The translations under genes were made by a program, and so were the position numbers. A stretch of DNA of 64,000 bases from an uncultured bacterium. Lineage in GTDB: Bacteria > Patescibacteriota > Gracilibacteria > Absconditabacterales > Absconditicoccaceae. The stretch spans positions 62,001-126,000 of the forward strand of contig CAMVNG010000002.1 in the NCBI GenBank assembly GCA_947168815.1, in the 5' to 3' direction. How positions within the stretch are numbered: the first letter of the stretch is position 1; the number at the start of each line of letters is the position of its first letter. The notes under the pieces were generated by a model. That model was not told the DNA's origin and searched no databases. It was given only the letters and a program-made list of their open reading frames with translations. Below are positions 1-7,825 of this stretch, piece by piece.

Positions 1-2
1 AA

Positions 3-374
3 CCAACTGTAACTACAACACCTAAAAAAGAACCAACTTCACAGGTAACAATGATTGAGGCAATTAAACATCTTATTTCTGCATATAATATACCTGTTTC
101 AAAATCAACATCTTCTAAGTTTACATATGTCTCAAAGTCTAATGCAAACTATCCTTATATGAAAACAGCTTTAGAAAAGAAAATGATTTGAACAACAACA
201 AATCCAGATATGATTGTAAGCTGTGAAGTATACATGGTAATGAAAGGGTTGGCTGAAGGATGGAATATTACAAAATCAGCAGATCTTAAGGAAAATTATT
301 GGAATATGGCAGAATCTAAAGGTTTATTAAATTGATGTGTTAAAGGAGCAAAGCTAACATATGCTAATCTTTAA
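3..374 (+). CDS. C-terminal part of SLH-like surface protein (5' end outside window)
   Basis: Only the last 123 codons are present; the reading frame is open to the left edge, so the N-terminus lies outside. With TGA = Gly the fragment reads through two in-frame TGA codons and stops at TAA. It starts with a Pro/Thr/Lys-rich linker and continues into a segment (FTYVSKSNANYPYMKTALEK) that resembles an S-layer-homology repeat, in which a short F-x-D/Y-V element is followed by an alternating helix. A complete SLH protein of similar style lies at 52835-54754. SLH domains usually tether proteins to wall polymers, so a cell-surface role is inferred. The family call is moderate because only one repeat is visible. 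Confidence 0.55.
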
Positions 375-394
375 AAATTAAATATTCTATTCCT

Positions 395-425
395 AAATTC
401 CTAGAGTAATCTAGGAATTTTTTTA
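395..425 (+). terminator. Rho-independent terminator after the SLH-like gene
   Basis: A perfect 11-bp inverted repeat (AAATTCCTAGA / TCTAGGAATTT) encloses a GTAA loop and is followed by a T run. It sits 21 bases after the upstream stop codon. Confidence 0.85.
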
Positions 426-432
426 AATTAAA

Positions 433-461
433 TTGCATTAAAAGTAATAATTCCTTATAGT
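433..461 (+). promoter_or_regulatory. Candidate sigma70-type promoter for the gene at 483
   Basis: TTGCAT and TATAGT are separated by exactly 17 bases. The predicted transcription start is about 15 bases before the ATG at 483. The match is by eye only. Confidence 0.45.
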
Positions 462-482
462 TAAGAAAAAAAATATAATAAT

Positions 483-1061
483 ATGGTGTCAATAAGGTAT
501 AATAAAACATTATGGATTGCTCTGTTCTTAAGTCTTTTTTTTAGCTTCTCTTTTATTTTCTCTGATGTGTTATTCGAAAGAAATGATTTAGGATATAAGG
601 CTTTAAGTATTCTAAATCAATTCTTTGTGACTATCTTTATGTCTTTAGTAATCTATTGGATCGTCGTTAGAACTAGAGATACGGATAATCAAGTGGTACA
701 GCTTAGAGGCATACTTAATTTCATAAGTATTGTTATTAAATCATTTGATACAGAGGGAAAAAATGAAAAACTTGTCAAATTAGAAGAATTGAAGGCGAAT
801 CTTGAATTAGGTAGAAAAAGAATTAAAAGATTTTCGATTTTGGGCATTGCATTGATTAGTTTACTATTAGTAAATGGGTTACTCAATTGCTTTATTGATT
901 ATTTTACATCACAGAACGCTTTGATTAGTCCACTTATTAATGATGAAACGGATATAGCAAGATTGACGGCTATAAAACGTTGGATCCCCTTTGTCCTTCT
1001 ACTTCTTGCATTTATGCTAGTGCCAAGTTTTATGAGAACAAATCCTTATGAGGAGAAGTAA
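483..1061 (+). CDS. Multi-pass membrane protein, TGA-free
   Basis: I do not recognise this 192-aa protein. It has two hydrophobic segments near the N-terminus (about residues 10-28 and 45-63), a charged central helix rich in Lys/Glu (about 85-115), and two further hydrophobic segments (about 118-137 and 167-183), so it is probably a four-helix inner-membrane protein with a cytosolic charged loop. All seven glycines are GGN codons, including GGC and GGG that are uncommon in neighbouring genes, and no in-frame TGA occurs although neighbours encode most Gly as TGA. It has its own promoter and a terminator that begins in its last codons. It belongs to the TGA-free set discussed in the findings. 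Confidence 0.7.
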   Translation: MVSIRYNKTLWIALFLSLFFSFSFIFSDVLFERNDLGYKALSILNQFFVTIFMSLVIYWIVVRTRDTDNQVVQLRGILNFISIVIKSFDTEGKNEKLVKLEELKANLELGRKRIKRFSILGIALISLLLVNGLLNCFIDYFTSQNALISPLINDETDIARLTAIKRWIPFVLLLLAFMLVPSFMRTNPYEEK

Positions 1062-1075
1062 TGCTTCTCCTTTTA
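1051..1075 (+). terminator. Terminator overlapping the end of the 483 gene
   Basis: AGGAGAAG and CTTCTCCT pair around a loop that contains the TAA stop codon, followed by TTT. The hairpin overlaps the final codons. Confidence 0.7.
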
Positions 1076-1151
1076 ACTAAATTAAACTTGAAAAGAAATA
1101 TAGTTTTGATAAGTTTAGCGTAGTTTTATTTTTTTGATGCAGAAAAATCTT

Positions 1152-2687
1152 ATGGCAAAAAAATTCTATATTACAACTGCAATAGCCTATATGAATGCAG
1201 GTCCACATGCATGACATGCTTTAGAGATTGTTCAGACTGATGCATTAGCAAGGATGTATAGATTTTTATGATATGAAGTAACATTTCAGACATGAAGTGA
1301 TGAACACGGTATGAAAATTTGGAATGCATCAAAAGCAGCATGAAAGGAGGTTCATGAATTTGTAAACGGGAATGTAGAACTTTTTAAAACATTGTATAAA
1401 AAGTTAGATATTTCTTATGATAGATTTTTACAAACATCAGATCAAGAACGCCATTATCCTTGAGCACAGTTAATGCGAAAACGTTTAATGGAAAGCTGAG
1501 ATCTTTATAAAAAGTCATATAAATGACTTTATTGTGAGGGATGTGAGGCGTTAAAATTAGAAAAGGATTTAATAAATGGTAGATGTCCAGATCATCCAAA
1601 CAAAGATATTCAGATTATAGAAGAGGAGAATTACTTTTTTAGACTTTCAAAATACAGAGATCAAGTTGCTCAATTGATTAAAGATTGAGTATATAAAATT
1701 GAGCCTGAAATTAGAAAGAACGAAATACTTTCATTCTTAGAAAAAGCTGAAGATGTAAGTTTTTCTCGTCAAAAGTCAAAAATGCCTTGGGGAATTCCTA
1801 TTCCATGAGATGAAGAACATGTTATGTATGTTTGGTGTGATGCATTAACAAATTATATAACATGAACAGGTTTCTGAATAAATGACGATTGGCAGAAGAT
1901 TTGGCCTGCAGATGTACATGTTATATGAAAAGATATCTTAAGATTTCATGCTGCTTTTTGGCCTGCAATGCTTTTATCAGCTAACTTGCCACTACCAAAA
2001 ACACTTCTAGCACACTGATTCTTGACTTTAAATGGTGCTAAAATGTCTAAGTCTACATGAAATGTTTTAGATTCAGAAGAAGTGGTTGATAAGTATTGAA
2101 GAGATCCTTTTGTCTTTGATTTGTTATATAATGTTTCTCTTAATGCAGATTGAGATTTTACAATGGAAAGGTTAAATGGAGTTTATAATAGTATGCTTAT
2201 ATGAGCTTGGTGAAACCTTGTAAATAGGGTAGTTTCACTTTGTAATAAATATGGTATTACTGAATGAAAGGCCTCTTGAGAGATAGTTGATGAATTTCAA
2301 AAGTTCTTTGATACTATTGAATCGCGTTTTATCCAGAATTTTGATATCCAAGGATATTTGCAAGAGTGGTACCGTTTAGTACAAAAAGCTAATGAGTTTA
2401 TTACTCTAGCAGAACCATGGAAAAAGTGGAAAGATGATTCAACTAAGCAAGAGGCTATTGATGATTTGCAATTGCTTCTTTATATCATCAAAAATCTAGC
2501 TATTTTGTCTTCACCAATATTGACTCAGTGATTTGAAAAATTAAAGAATATTCTTTGAATTGAAGAATTGAGAGAAATTGATACCTCAAAAAATTGAGAC
2601 GTAGAAAATATAAAAAGAGCTTTTGATAAAAAAGAATTCAAAGTAAATTTATGTCCTGAGATACTTTATCAAAGAGTAGAAGAATAA
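1152..2687 (+). CDS. metG: Methionyl-tRNA synthetase
   Basis: Charges tRNA-Met with methionine in the cytosol. The 511-aa protein has the class I signature HAGH near residue 17 (its Gly is a TGA codon), a zinc-binding-type insertion with CEGC and a later C-x2-H (about residues 127-150), the PWGIPIP region, and the KMSKS loop AKMSKSTGN (about 298-306). A helical anticodon-binding domain follows. The length is typical of the short bacterial form without the C-terminal dimerisation domain. About 22 of roughly 31 glycines are TGA, which makes the gene a good reference for the recoding. ATG at 1152 gives the conserved start MAKKFYITTAIAYMN. A strong terminator follows. Confidence 0.97.
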
Positions 2688-2705
2688 TTGTAAGAAAATA
2701 TTAAT

Positions 2706-2737
2706 AAAATCTGACTAGAAATAGTCAGATTTTTTTG
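2706..2737 (+). terminator. Terminator after metG
   Basis: AAATCTGACTA / TAGTCAGATTT form a perfect stem around GAAA, followed by TTTTTT. Confidence 0.88.
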
Positions 2738-2759
2738 AAAGCAAGGAGATTCTCCATAC

Positions 2760-2915
2760 TTATAAGAAACCTCTAGAAATTACAGAGTATATAGCATAAG
2801 CTAAAGACACTGTAATAAAAAGACCGACAATAATGAAAGCCCAGAGGATTACGGAGTTGAGTAGACTTTTTTCCTTTTGAGGGCTTGCCTGTTTGTTTTG
2901 TTTTTGATGTTCCAT
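2760..2915 (-). CDS. Small single-pass membrane protein (51 aa)
   Basis: Too short for the ORF track. The protein has a polar, Gln/Lys-rich N-terminus (MEHQKQNKQ) and one hydrophobic helix (about residues 22-43). It stops at TAA. The gene lies 38 bases downstream of the 86-aa gene at 2954-3214 on the same strand, so the two probably form a small operon of single-pass membrane proteins. It has only two Gly codons, both GGT. Function unknown. Confidence 0.6.
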   Translation of the reverse strand: MEHQKQNKQASPQKEKSLLNSVILWAFIIVGLFITVSLAYAIYSVISRGFL

Positions 2916-2953
2916 AGTTTTTGTTTTTTATTGGTTTATTTTATTGAATTATA

Positions 2954-3214
2954 TTAATATCCTATTCATCACCAAACTTTTAATCGTGTACTGACTGCAA
3001 ATATAAATAATATCCCCAAAATAATGAAGAGAATTATTCGTCAAACAAGGTTCATAGGTTTTGAATGCCAAAAACTTCGTTGTTTATCTTTTGTTTTCAA
3101 CTCCGTTTCTTTTCTATCTAATTCAGCAACCATTTTTTCATATGTTTCTTGATTTATCTGATGGTTTATTAAAGCATCTTTCAGGAGAATCTTTTTTTCT
3201 TCAAGAGCATCCAT
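2954..3214 (-). CDS. 86-aa protein: helical N-terminus with SHOCT-like element plus one membrane helix
   Basis: The ORF track shows this gene cut at a TGA and extended at the 5' end; with TGA = Gly it runs from the ATG at 3214 to a TAA at 2954. The N-terminal 45 residues are charged and helical and contain INQETYEKMVAEL, which resembles the short SHOCT oligomerisation element, although the match is weak. One membrane helix (about 57-73) follows, then a short tail with TGA glycines. I chose the ATG at 3214 because the predicted upstream extension runs into the intergenic promoter region. Probable small membrane-anchored oligomer; function unknown. Confidence 0.6.
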
Positions 3215-3265
3215 AAGTTGAACATTCTTTATAAAACACCAAAAGTGTAATAATATTTTATATTC

Positions 3266-3294
3266 TTGCAATATAAAAAAGAAATTAGTATTTA
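3266..3294 (+). promoter_or_regulatory. Candidate promoter for the gene at 3359
   Basis: TTGCAA and TATTTA are spaced by 17 bases. The -35 box overlaps the TTG that the ORF track used as a start codon, which argues that the real start is the ATG at 3359. Confidence 0.35.
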
Positions 3295-3358
3295 CTTTTA
3301 CAAGGAAATATATAATATATGTGATATAAATAATAAAAGTATCACAAAAAAAAGAATT

Positions 3359-3841
3359 ATGTATCGTATTACTGAACAAATTGAAGAAGTGGTGACTCCA
3401 CCATTTAGTGTGTTAAAATTCTCTCATGCAATTTTGCTTCTAGTTGAGAACATTGAATCTATCGATACTCTGAATGCTTTGGATAATTTCATGAATATTC
3501 ATGTTCTGTCTTCCTGGCTTTCTGATCATATCGAGCAGGTTAATGCAATTCCAGCTACGGTCGAGGCTATTAAACCATTAATTAACAGATTTGGAAGATT
3601 GAAAGGTTTAGAATCTGAGTTTAATTCGAATCATTCAAACCACAATTCACGACCTGACACAATCGTTACAACGGATGAAATCTTTGTTGGAGAGACTTCA
3701 ATGGCTGCCATCTATGCTCTTAATGAGGACGATCAGGATCCTTATATCGAGCAGATTCTTGAGATGATTAAGCAGTATCAGGGGAAGACACTATGGTACT
3801 CAGGAGCAATGCACATGTTGCCACCACATCATTGTGAATGA
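3359..3841 (+). CDS. Unknown 160-aa protein that appears to end in a TGA stop
   Basis: The track starts this ORF at a TTG (3266); the ATG at 3359 (MYRITEQIEEVV) is more likely. The protein is soluble, acidic and mostly helical, with a Cys/His-rich end (MHMLPPHHCE). All five glycines are GGN and there is no internal TGA. The frame closes at TGA 3839-3841, and a strong terminator hairpin starts 19 bases later. Reading TGA as Gly would add 29 residues encoded straight through that hairpin, to TAA at 3926-3928. I therefore annotate the TGA as the ancestral stop; what the ribosome does here is an inference. Function unknown. Confidence 0.6.
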   Translation: MYRITEQIEEVVTPPFSVLKFSHAILLLVENIESIDTLNALDNFMNIHVLSSWLSDHIEQVNAIPATVEAIKPLINRFGRLKGLESEFNSNHSNHNSRPDTIVTTDEIFVGETSMAAIYALNEDDQDPYIEQILEMIKQYQGKTLWYSGAMHMLPPHHCE

Positions 3842-3859
3842 ACATTACTTTGTAGAGAG

Positions 3860-3892
3860 GGTATGAAATGAAGCATTTCATACCTTTTTATT
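3860..3892 (+). terminator. Terminator directly after the TGA-ending gene
   Basis: A perfect 11-bp stem GGTATGAAATG / CATTTCATACC with an AAG loop is followed by TTTTTATTTTT. It would lie inside the coding region if the TGA at 3839 were read as glycine. Confidence 0.88.
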
Positions 3893-3897
3893 TTTCC

Positions 3898-3924
3898 TTG
3901 CTTTTTAAGCGTCGGATATATAAT
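3898..3924 (+). promoter_or_regulatory. Candidate promoter for the gene at 3944
   Basis: A consensus TATAAT lies about 20 bases before the ATG. A TTGCTT -35-like element is 15 bases upstream, which is short spacing. Confidence 0.35.
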
Positions 3925-3943
3925 CTAATAAAAAAACAAAAAT

Positions 3944-4483
3944 ATGAAAAAGATATTACAACGTTATTCAACCCTGTATTCTTCATTAGATGTGCTTAAA
4001 TCAGTGACTACTTTTGAAGAAGTTGTACTCTCATTCCCAGTTATATTTTGGTTCTTGGGGTATCATGAACTGTTTCCCAAATGGTGTATCTATACTGCAT
4101 TGTTTCTTATCCTTTGGATTCAGTTTAAACTTGATTATACGAAATATCGTTTACCGAGAGATTTGTATACGTTTATCCAGGAGCTTGAGTCTCAAAAAAA
4201 TGAACTGTCTGAGTTTATTAATTCAAGTGAAAAACTATTAAATCTTTTCGAACAAGAATCTAAAAACAAAGATCATTTACCACTTTCATCCTATATTAGA
4301 CCAGAGTTTGCTAGACATATACTTTCTTCTGACAATCCTAAAGAATTAACAGATAAAGAAATTGTTGAAGGCATAAAACTGGCCCATAGGGAGGCAATAA
4401 ATGATCTATCGGAATGCTCGGATATTATCTATGATGCAAAGCATCTTTTAGAAAGGGTACTTAGAAAATTAAATGCAGAATAA
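3944..4483 (+). CDS. Membrane protein with helical cytosolic tail, TGA-free
   Basis: A 179-aa unknown protein. A hydrophobic hairpin occupies about residues 27-63 (two membrane segments), and the remaining two thirds are charged and helical (for example FIQELESQKNELSEFINSSEK), consistent with a coiled coil. Only two glycines occur (GGG and GGC) and there is no TGA codon. The gene has its own terminator and a plausible promoter, like the other TGA-free genes nearby. It stops at TAA. Function unknown. Confidence 0.65.
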   Translation: MKKILQRYSTLYSSLDVLKSVTTFEEVVLSFPVIFWFLGYHELFPKWCIYTALFLILWIQFKLDYTKYRLPRDLYTFIQELESQKNELSEFINSSEKLLNLFEQESKNKDHLPLSSYIRPEFARHILSSDNPKELTDKEIVEGIKLAHREAINDLSECSDIIYDAKHLLERVLRKLNAE

Positions 4484-4490
4484 ATTTTAA

Positions 4491-4526
4491 AAAATTGGAT
4501 TGAGAAATCTCAGTCCAATTTTTTTG
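4491..4526 (+). terminator. Terminator after the 3944 gene
   Basis: AAAATTGGATTGAGA pairs with TCTCAGTCCAATTTT with one G-U pair, followed by a T run. Confidence 0.85.
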
Positions 4527-4555
4527 TTATTTTAGCTAAAAAACCAGTTTAAAAT

Positions 4556-4583
4556 TTGAAAAAAATAAAAAAACAAATATAAT
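4556..4583 (+). promoter_or_regulatory. Promoter for the PKD membrane protein gene
   Basis: TTGAAA and TATAAT are separated by 16 bases, close to the sigma70 consensus. The gene starts about 33 bases after the predicted transcription start. Confidence 0.55.
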
Positions 4584-4622
4584 TAATTTAAGGAATATTT
4601 TGATTTATATTACAAAAACAAA

Positions 4623-7211
4623 ATGGAAGAACAAAACGGATCATTCTTACAACAAAACAATCCATTAAATGAACAACCTCTAACAGCGGAGGCTTCTCGT
4701 TTGAATGATGAAGCTAAAATTAAAGAGATTCTTGTTGAGCAAACAAAATTACAACAGCTTTACAATGAAGTTGTTGTATATATTCAACAGCATCCTCAAA
4801 TGCCGACAGAGGAGATGATAAAATACCAAACTCAGCTTAAACAATTGAGTGAATATTATCAGAAGAACCAAGAAAAGTTAAAGACTCTTGGATATTCTTC
4901 AGTTCAAGTAAATAAAAATGTTACAATAAAAAAATGATCAAGCAGAAATCTATCAGTTAAAACAATATTCCTTTGATGTGCTGCAATTATATTCCTTTTT
5001 GTTCTCTGATTATGAGCACTATCATATTATTTGGCATCACATCCTGATTCTTTAGGAGGTTTTACTGCATTAGGAATTTCAGCAGCTACTGCAAAATCAA
5101 TCTTGAGTCTTTTGTCAGTTGCTGTAATGATGGTAATTCTTCTTTTGGGATTAGTTATCCTAATAGTGAATACCTATAGAGCTTTTACAGTTAAGAATAG
5201 GTGAAAATGATGGTATTATTCATGAATTATTTTCTGACTTATGATTATATGAATAGCTCTTGCAGCTGGAACAACATTGATTTCAAAAGTATGAAGTATT
5301 GATGTGGATTCAATAGTGAATCCAGATGATGTCGTATGAATGAATATGATCAGATATGTTCCTGTTACCGAAAAAGATAAAAATACGGGTGAAGAAAAAG
5401 TAATAGGTTGGCAAGAAGAAACCGATAAATCGCATCTTATTGATAATTCTTTTTATGTAATTGCTCCTGTAAATATATGAGCACAACTATTCTCATCTAA
5501 CTATAAGGAATATTTGAATGCAAAATTTTCAAACGTAATAATTGGAGGTGTTCAACTTGATTGTTGAAATGGACAATCACTTCCATTAAGTAATGATAAT
5601 ATTCATTTTTATGGACAATGTTTTTATACGAAGAAAGGCGATTATAAGATTTCACTACAATTCTTGACTATAGATGGTAATAATGAGAGAACAGTAGAAA
5701 CTCATTATATGAAAACATTGAGGGTTGATTCTGAGATTATTGTTAAATGAATAAATACACAACTTAATGAAGAATCAAATGAATTATCTGTTTGACCAAT
5801 ACCAGCTGATGTTGAATTTGATGCAAGCAATGTATTTAAAGATTTAAATTTGCAGGAATATAATTTGAATTGGTATTGAGAAAATATTGGTTCAATAGAT
5901 AAAATAAATGAAATTGCTTATCATCACAGTTATGATACTTCAAAAGTATATTATCCTAAAATACAATTCTCAGATTTGCATTATATTGATGAGGGAGGTG
6001 ATTGGTATTCTTTCCCATTAAGAGTGACTCCATCTTCAAAGCCTGTTTGTAAATTAGAATTAACACAAGAACAAGGACTTGATTACAAGATTCAATGAAC
6101 ATTCCTTAATAGTTCTGACAGATCTGTATCAGATTATTCGTTTGAAATTAGAGATAAATTTACAAATGCGGTTATTGATACAATTCCATGAAAGGGGAAT
6201 ACATATTCGTTAAGTCACCGTTTTCAATGAAAAGGAAGCTATTTGGTAAAATTAAATTTCAAAACTGATTATTGAGAAGAATGAAGTTGTGAGAAAGAAC
6301 TTGTTTTAACAGAAAAAGCTACTTTCGATGTGAAATATGAATTCTCAGCTTCAAATTCTAGTAGTAATTGATATGAGAAAATATCAATTGATGAGAATTC
6401 AAATGTTATTAAGTTAACAACAATTCCTTCTAATGTAAAAGTAAAAATTATTTCTATAGATCCTAGAACTAAAGATTCTACTGTTACTGTGACTGTTGAT
6501 GGATCTCCAAAAGTTGCTTCAAGCACGGATGAATATATGTTTGATATAATTGATTCAGAACCTCATAAGGTTGTTATTAGGGTCGAAGATACTAATCGTT
6601 GATTAGAATTTGAGAAAGAATTTGAGGCAAAAATAGGTTTAGAAGATTTAGTTGGTAAACTATCAATTATTTGAGATACTATAGGATTTGAACCATTTAC
6701 AGTTACTTTGGATGCTTCTGCTTCAAGATTAACAGATCCTTCTGATCAAATTACTTATTTTACTTGGGATTTCTGAGATGGAGAATCACAGCAAAAAGTA
6801 TCAAATTGAGTTGTAAAACATGCTTATCGTTTCGACTATAAAAATAACAATGGAACATTTACTCCAAAAGTTACTGTATATACACAGAAAGGTCGTTCTA
6901 TAACTGTAACAGCACCATCATCAATTGCTGTTAAAAAACAAGTTGCAAAATTAGAAATTTATTCAACATCTCATCCTTTACAAGAAGCAAGAGTGTGAGA
7001 TAAAGTTGACTTAGCACTAGAATTCAACTGATTACCAAAGAGAATTACTTGGGATTTCTGAGATGGTGAACAGGCACTAGAATGAGAATGAAGAACATAC
7101 ACGGAAGTGACTAAAACATGGAATTCAAAATGAACATACTTAATTAAAGTACTTGTTGATTTTGAAGATCAACAGTCTGTAGAACAAACTTTCCAATTCA
7201 AAATCAGATAA
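4623..7211 (+). CDS. Membrane-anchored PKD-domain protein
   Basis: With TGA = Gly the 104-aa ORF of the track extends to 862 aa. The N-terminal 110 residues are soluble, Gln-rich and helical and are probably cytosolic. They are followed by about three or four membrane segments (about 115-230) and a long extracytoplasmic region. Two PKD-type domains near the C-terminus carry the signature WDFGDGE (about residues 718 and 804), in which the first Gly is TGA. PKD domains are Ig-like folds in surface and adhesion proteins, so a surface role is likely. The topology (cytosolic helical domain, membrane bundle, external Ig-like stalk) is unusual and could couple the cell surface to a cytosolic partner, but no partner is visible. 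It has its own promoter and terminator. Confidence 0.8.
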
Positions 7212-7513
7212 TTATTTATGATAATGTGTGAAAACAGGGGAATAGTTAATTCCTCTGTTTTTTTATTGTAAATTTATCTTAGAAATCATAGTCCTCATTG
7301 GCTAATAAAAGAATTTATAGAAGCTTTTATTTTAAATAGGAATAATGGGGCAGAATTGATAAATTTTTTTTAAGATTTTAAAATTATTCATGATTATTAG
7401 GGAAATCTTTTTTTGAGTAACTTCCCTCTGTATAGTTTTAAAAACAAACTGGATTTTAGAGATAAAATAATCATTATATCATTATTTAGAATACATAAAA
7501 TTAGAGATTAATA
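7212..7513. other. 302-base intergenic stretch
   Basis: Apart from the terminator at its left end I see only AT-rich sequence without a convincing ORF or RNA fold. Promoters for the gene at 7514 may be here but no pair of boxes stands out. Confidence 0.5.
7231..7266 (+). terminator. Terminator after the PKD membrane protein gene
   Basis: AACAGGGGAAT pairs with ATTCCTCTGTT (one G-U pair), followed by seven T. Confidence 0.85.
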
Positions 7514-7825
7514 ATGCAAAACTTTAAAGATGTTCTACGTAAGAATATTTCAGAAAAATATCAGTGAAAGCGTATGTTGTGAACAATAGCATTAAATGTT
7601 ATAAAGGATTATTTTAATATACCTGAACCTGAAGAATGAGTAATAAGAGATAAAGAAATAATTAGTTGATTTTTAAAATATGAAGTTCTCTTCTTAAGAA
7701 CGCAAGATCAATCATTAAAAATAGCAATCCACAAGGATAAAGAAAAAGTGATTACTGAAATTAATAACCACTTTTCTAATTTATGATATACATCAAAAGT
7801 TTCTGAAATCCGTTTTACAGCATAG
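7514..7825 (+). CDS. DUF721/DciA-like small protein
   Basis: A 103-aa protein invisible to the standard-code track because it has five TGA codons. The second half (LKIAIHKDKEKVITEINNHF followed by a Gly and ending in IRFTA) resembles the C-terminal half of DUF721/DciA proteins, which help load or operate the replicative helicase in bacteria lacking DnaC. The similarity is by eye and the protein is short, so this is a tentative family call. The TAG stop at 7823-7825 abuts the last codon of the convergent giant gene with no spacer. Confidence 0.45.

Noticed and set aside
1152-2687. Frameshifts or pseudogenes to explain the broken ORFs of metG, eno, argS and others
   Set aside because: The frames are restored by reading TGA as Gly alone, with no shift, and conserved motifs stay in register.
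3266-3358. Extended N-terminus (TTG start) of the 3359 gene in the ORF track
   Set aside because: The extra 31 codons overlap a good -35/-10 pair and have a low-complexity composition; ATG at 3359 is better.
3041-3379. 112-aa minus-strand ORF as given in the track
   Set aside because: The N-terminal part is a read-back into intergenic promoter sequence and the C-terminus is cut at a TGA; the gene is better placed at 2954-3214.
483-4483. Chimeric assembly as the reason for TGA-free genes
   Set aside because: TGA-free genes alternate with TGA-rich genes at three separate places in the window, so one misjoin cannot explain them. Read-level checks would still be useful.
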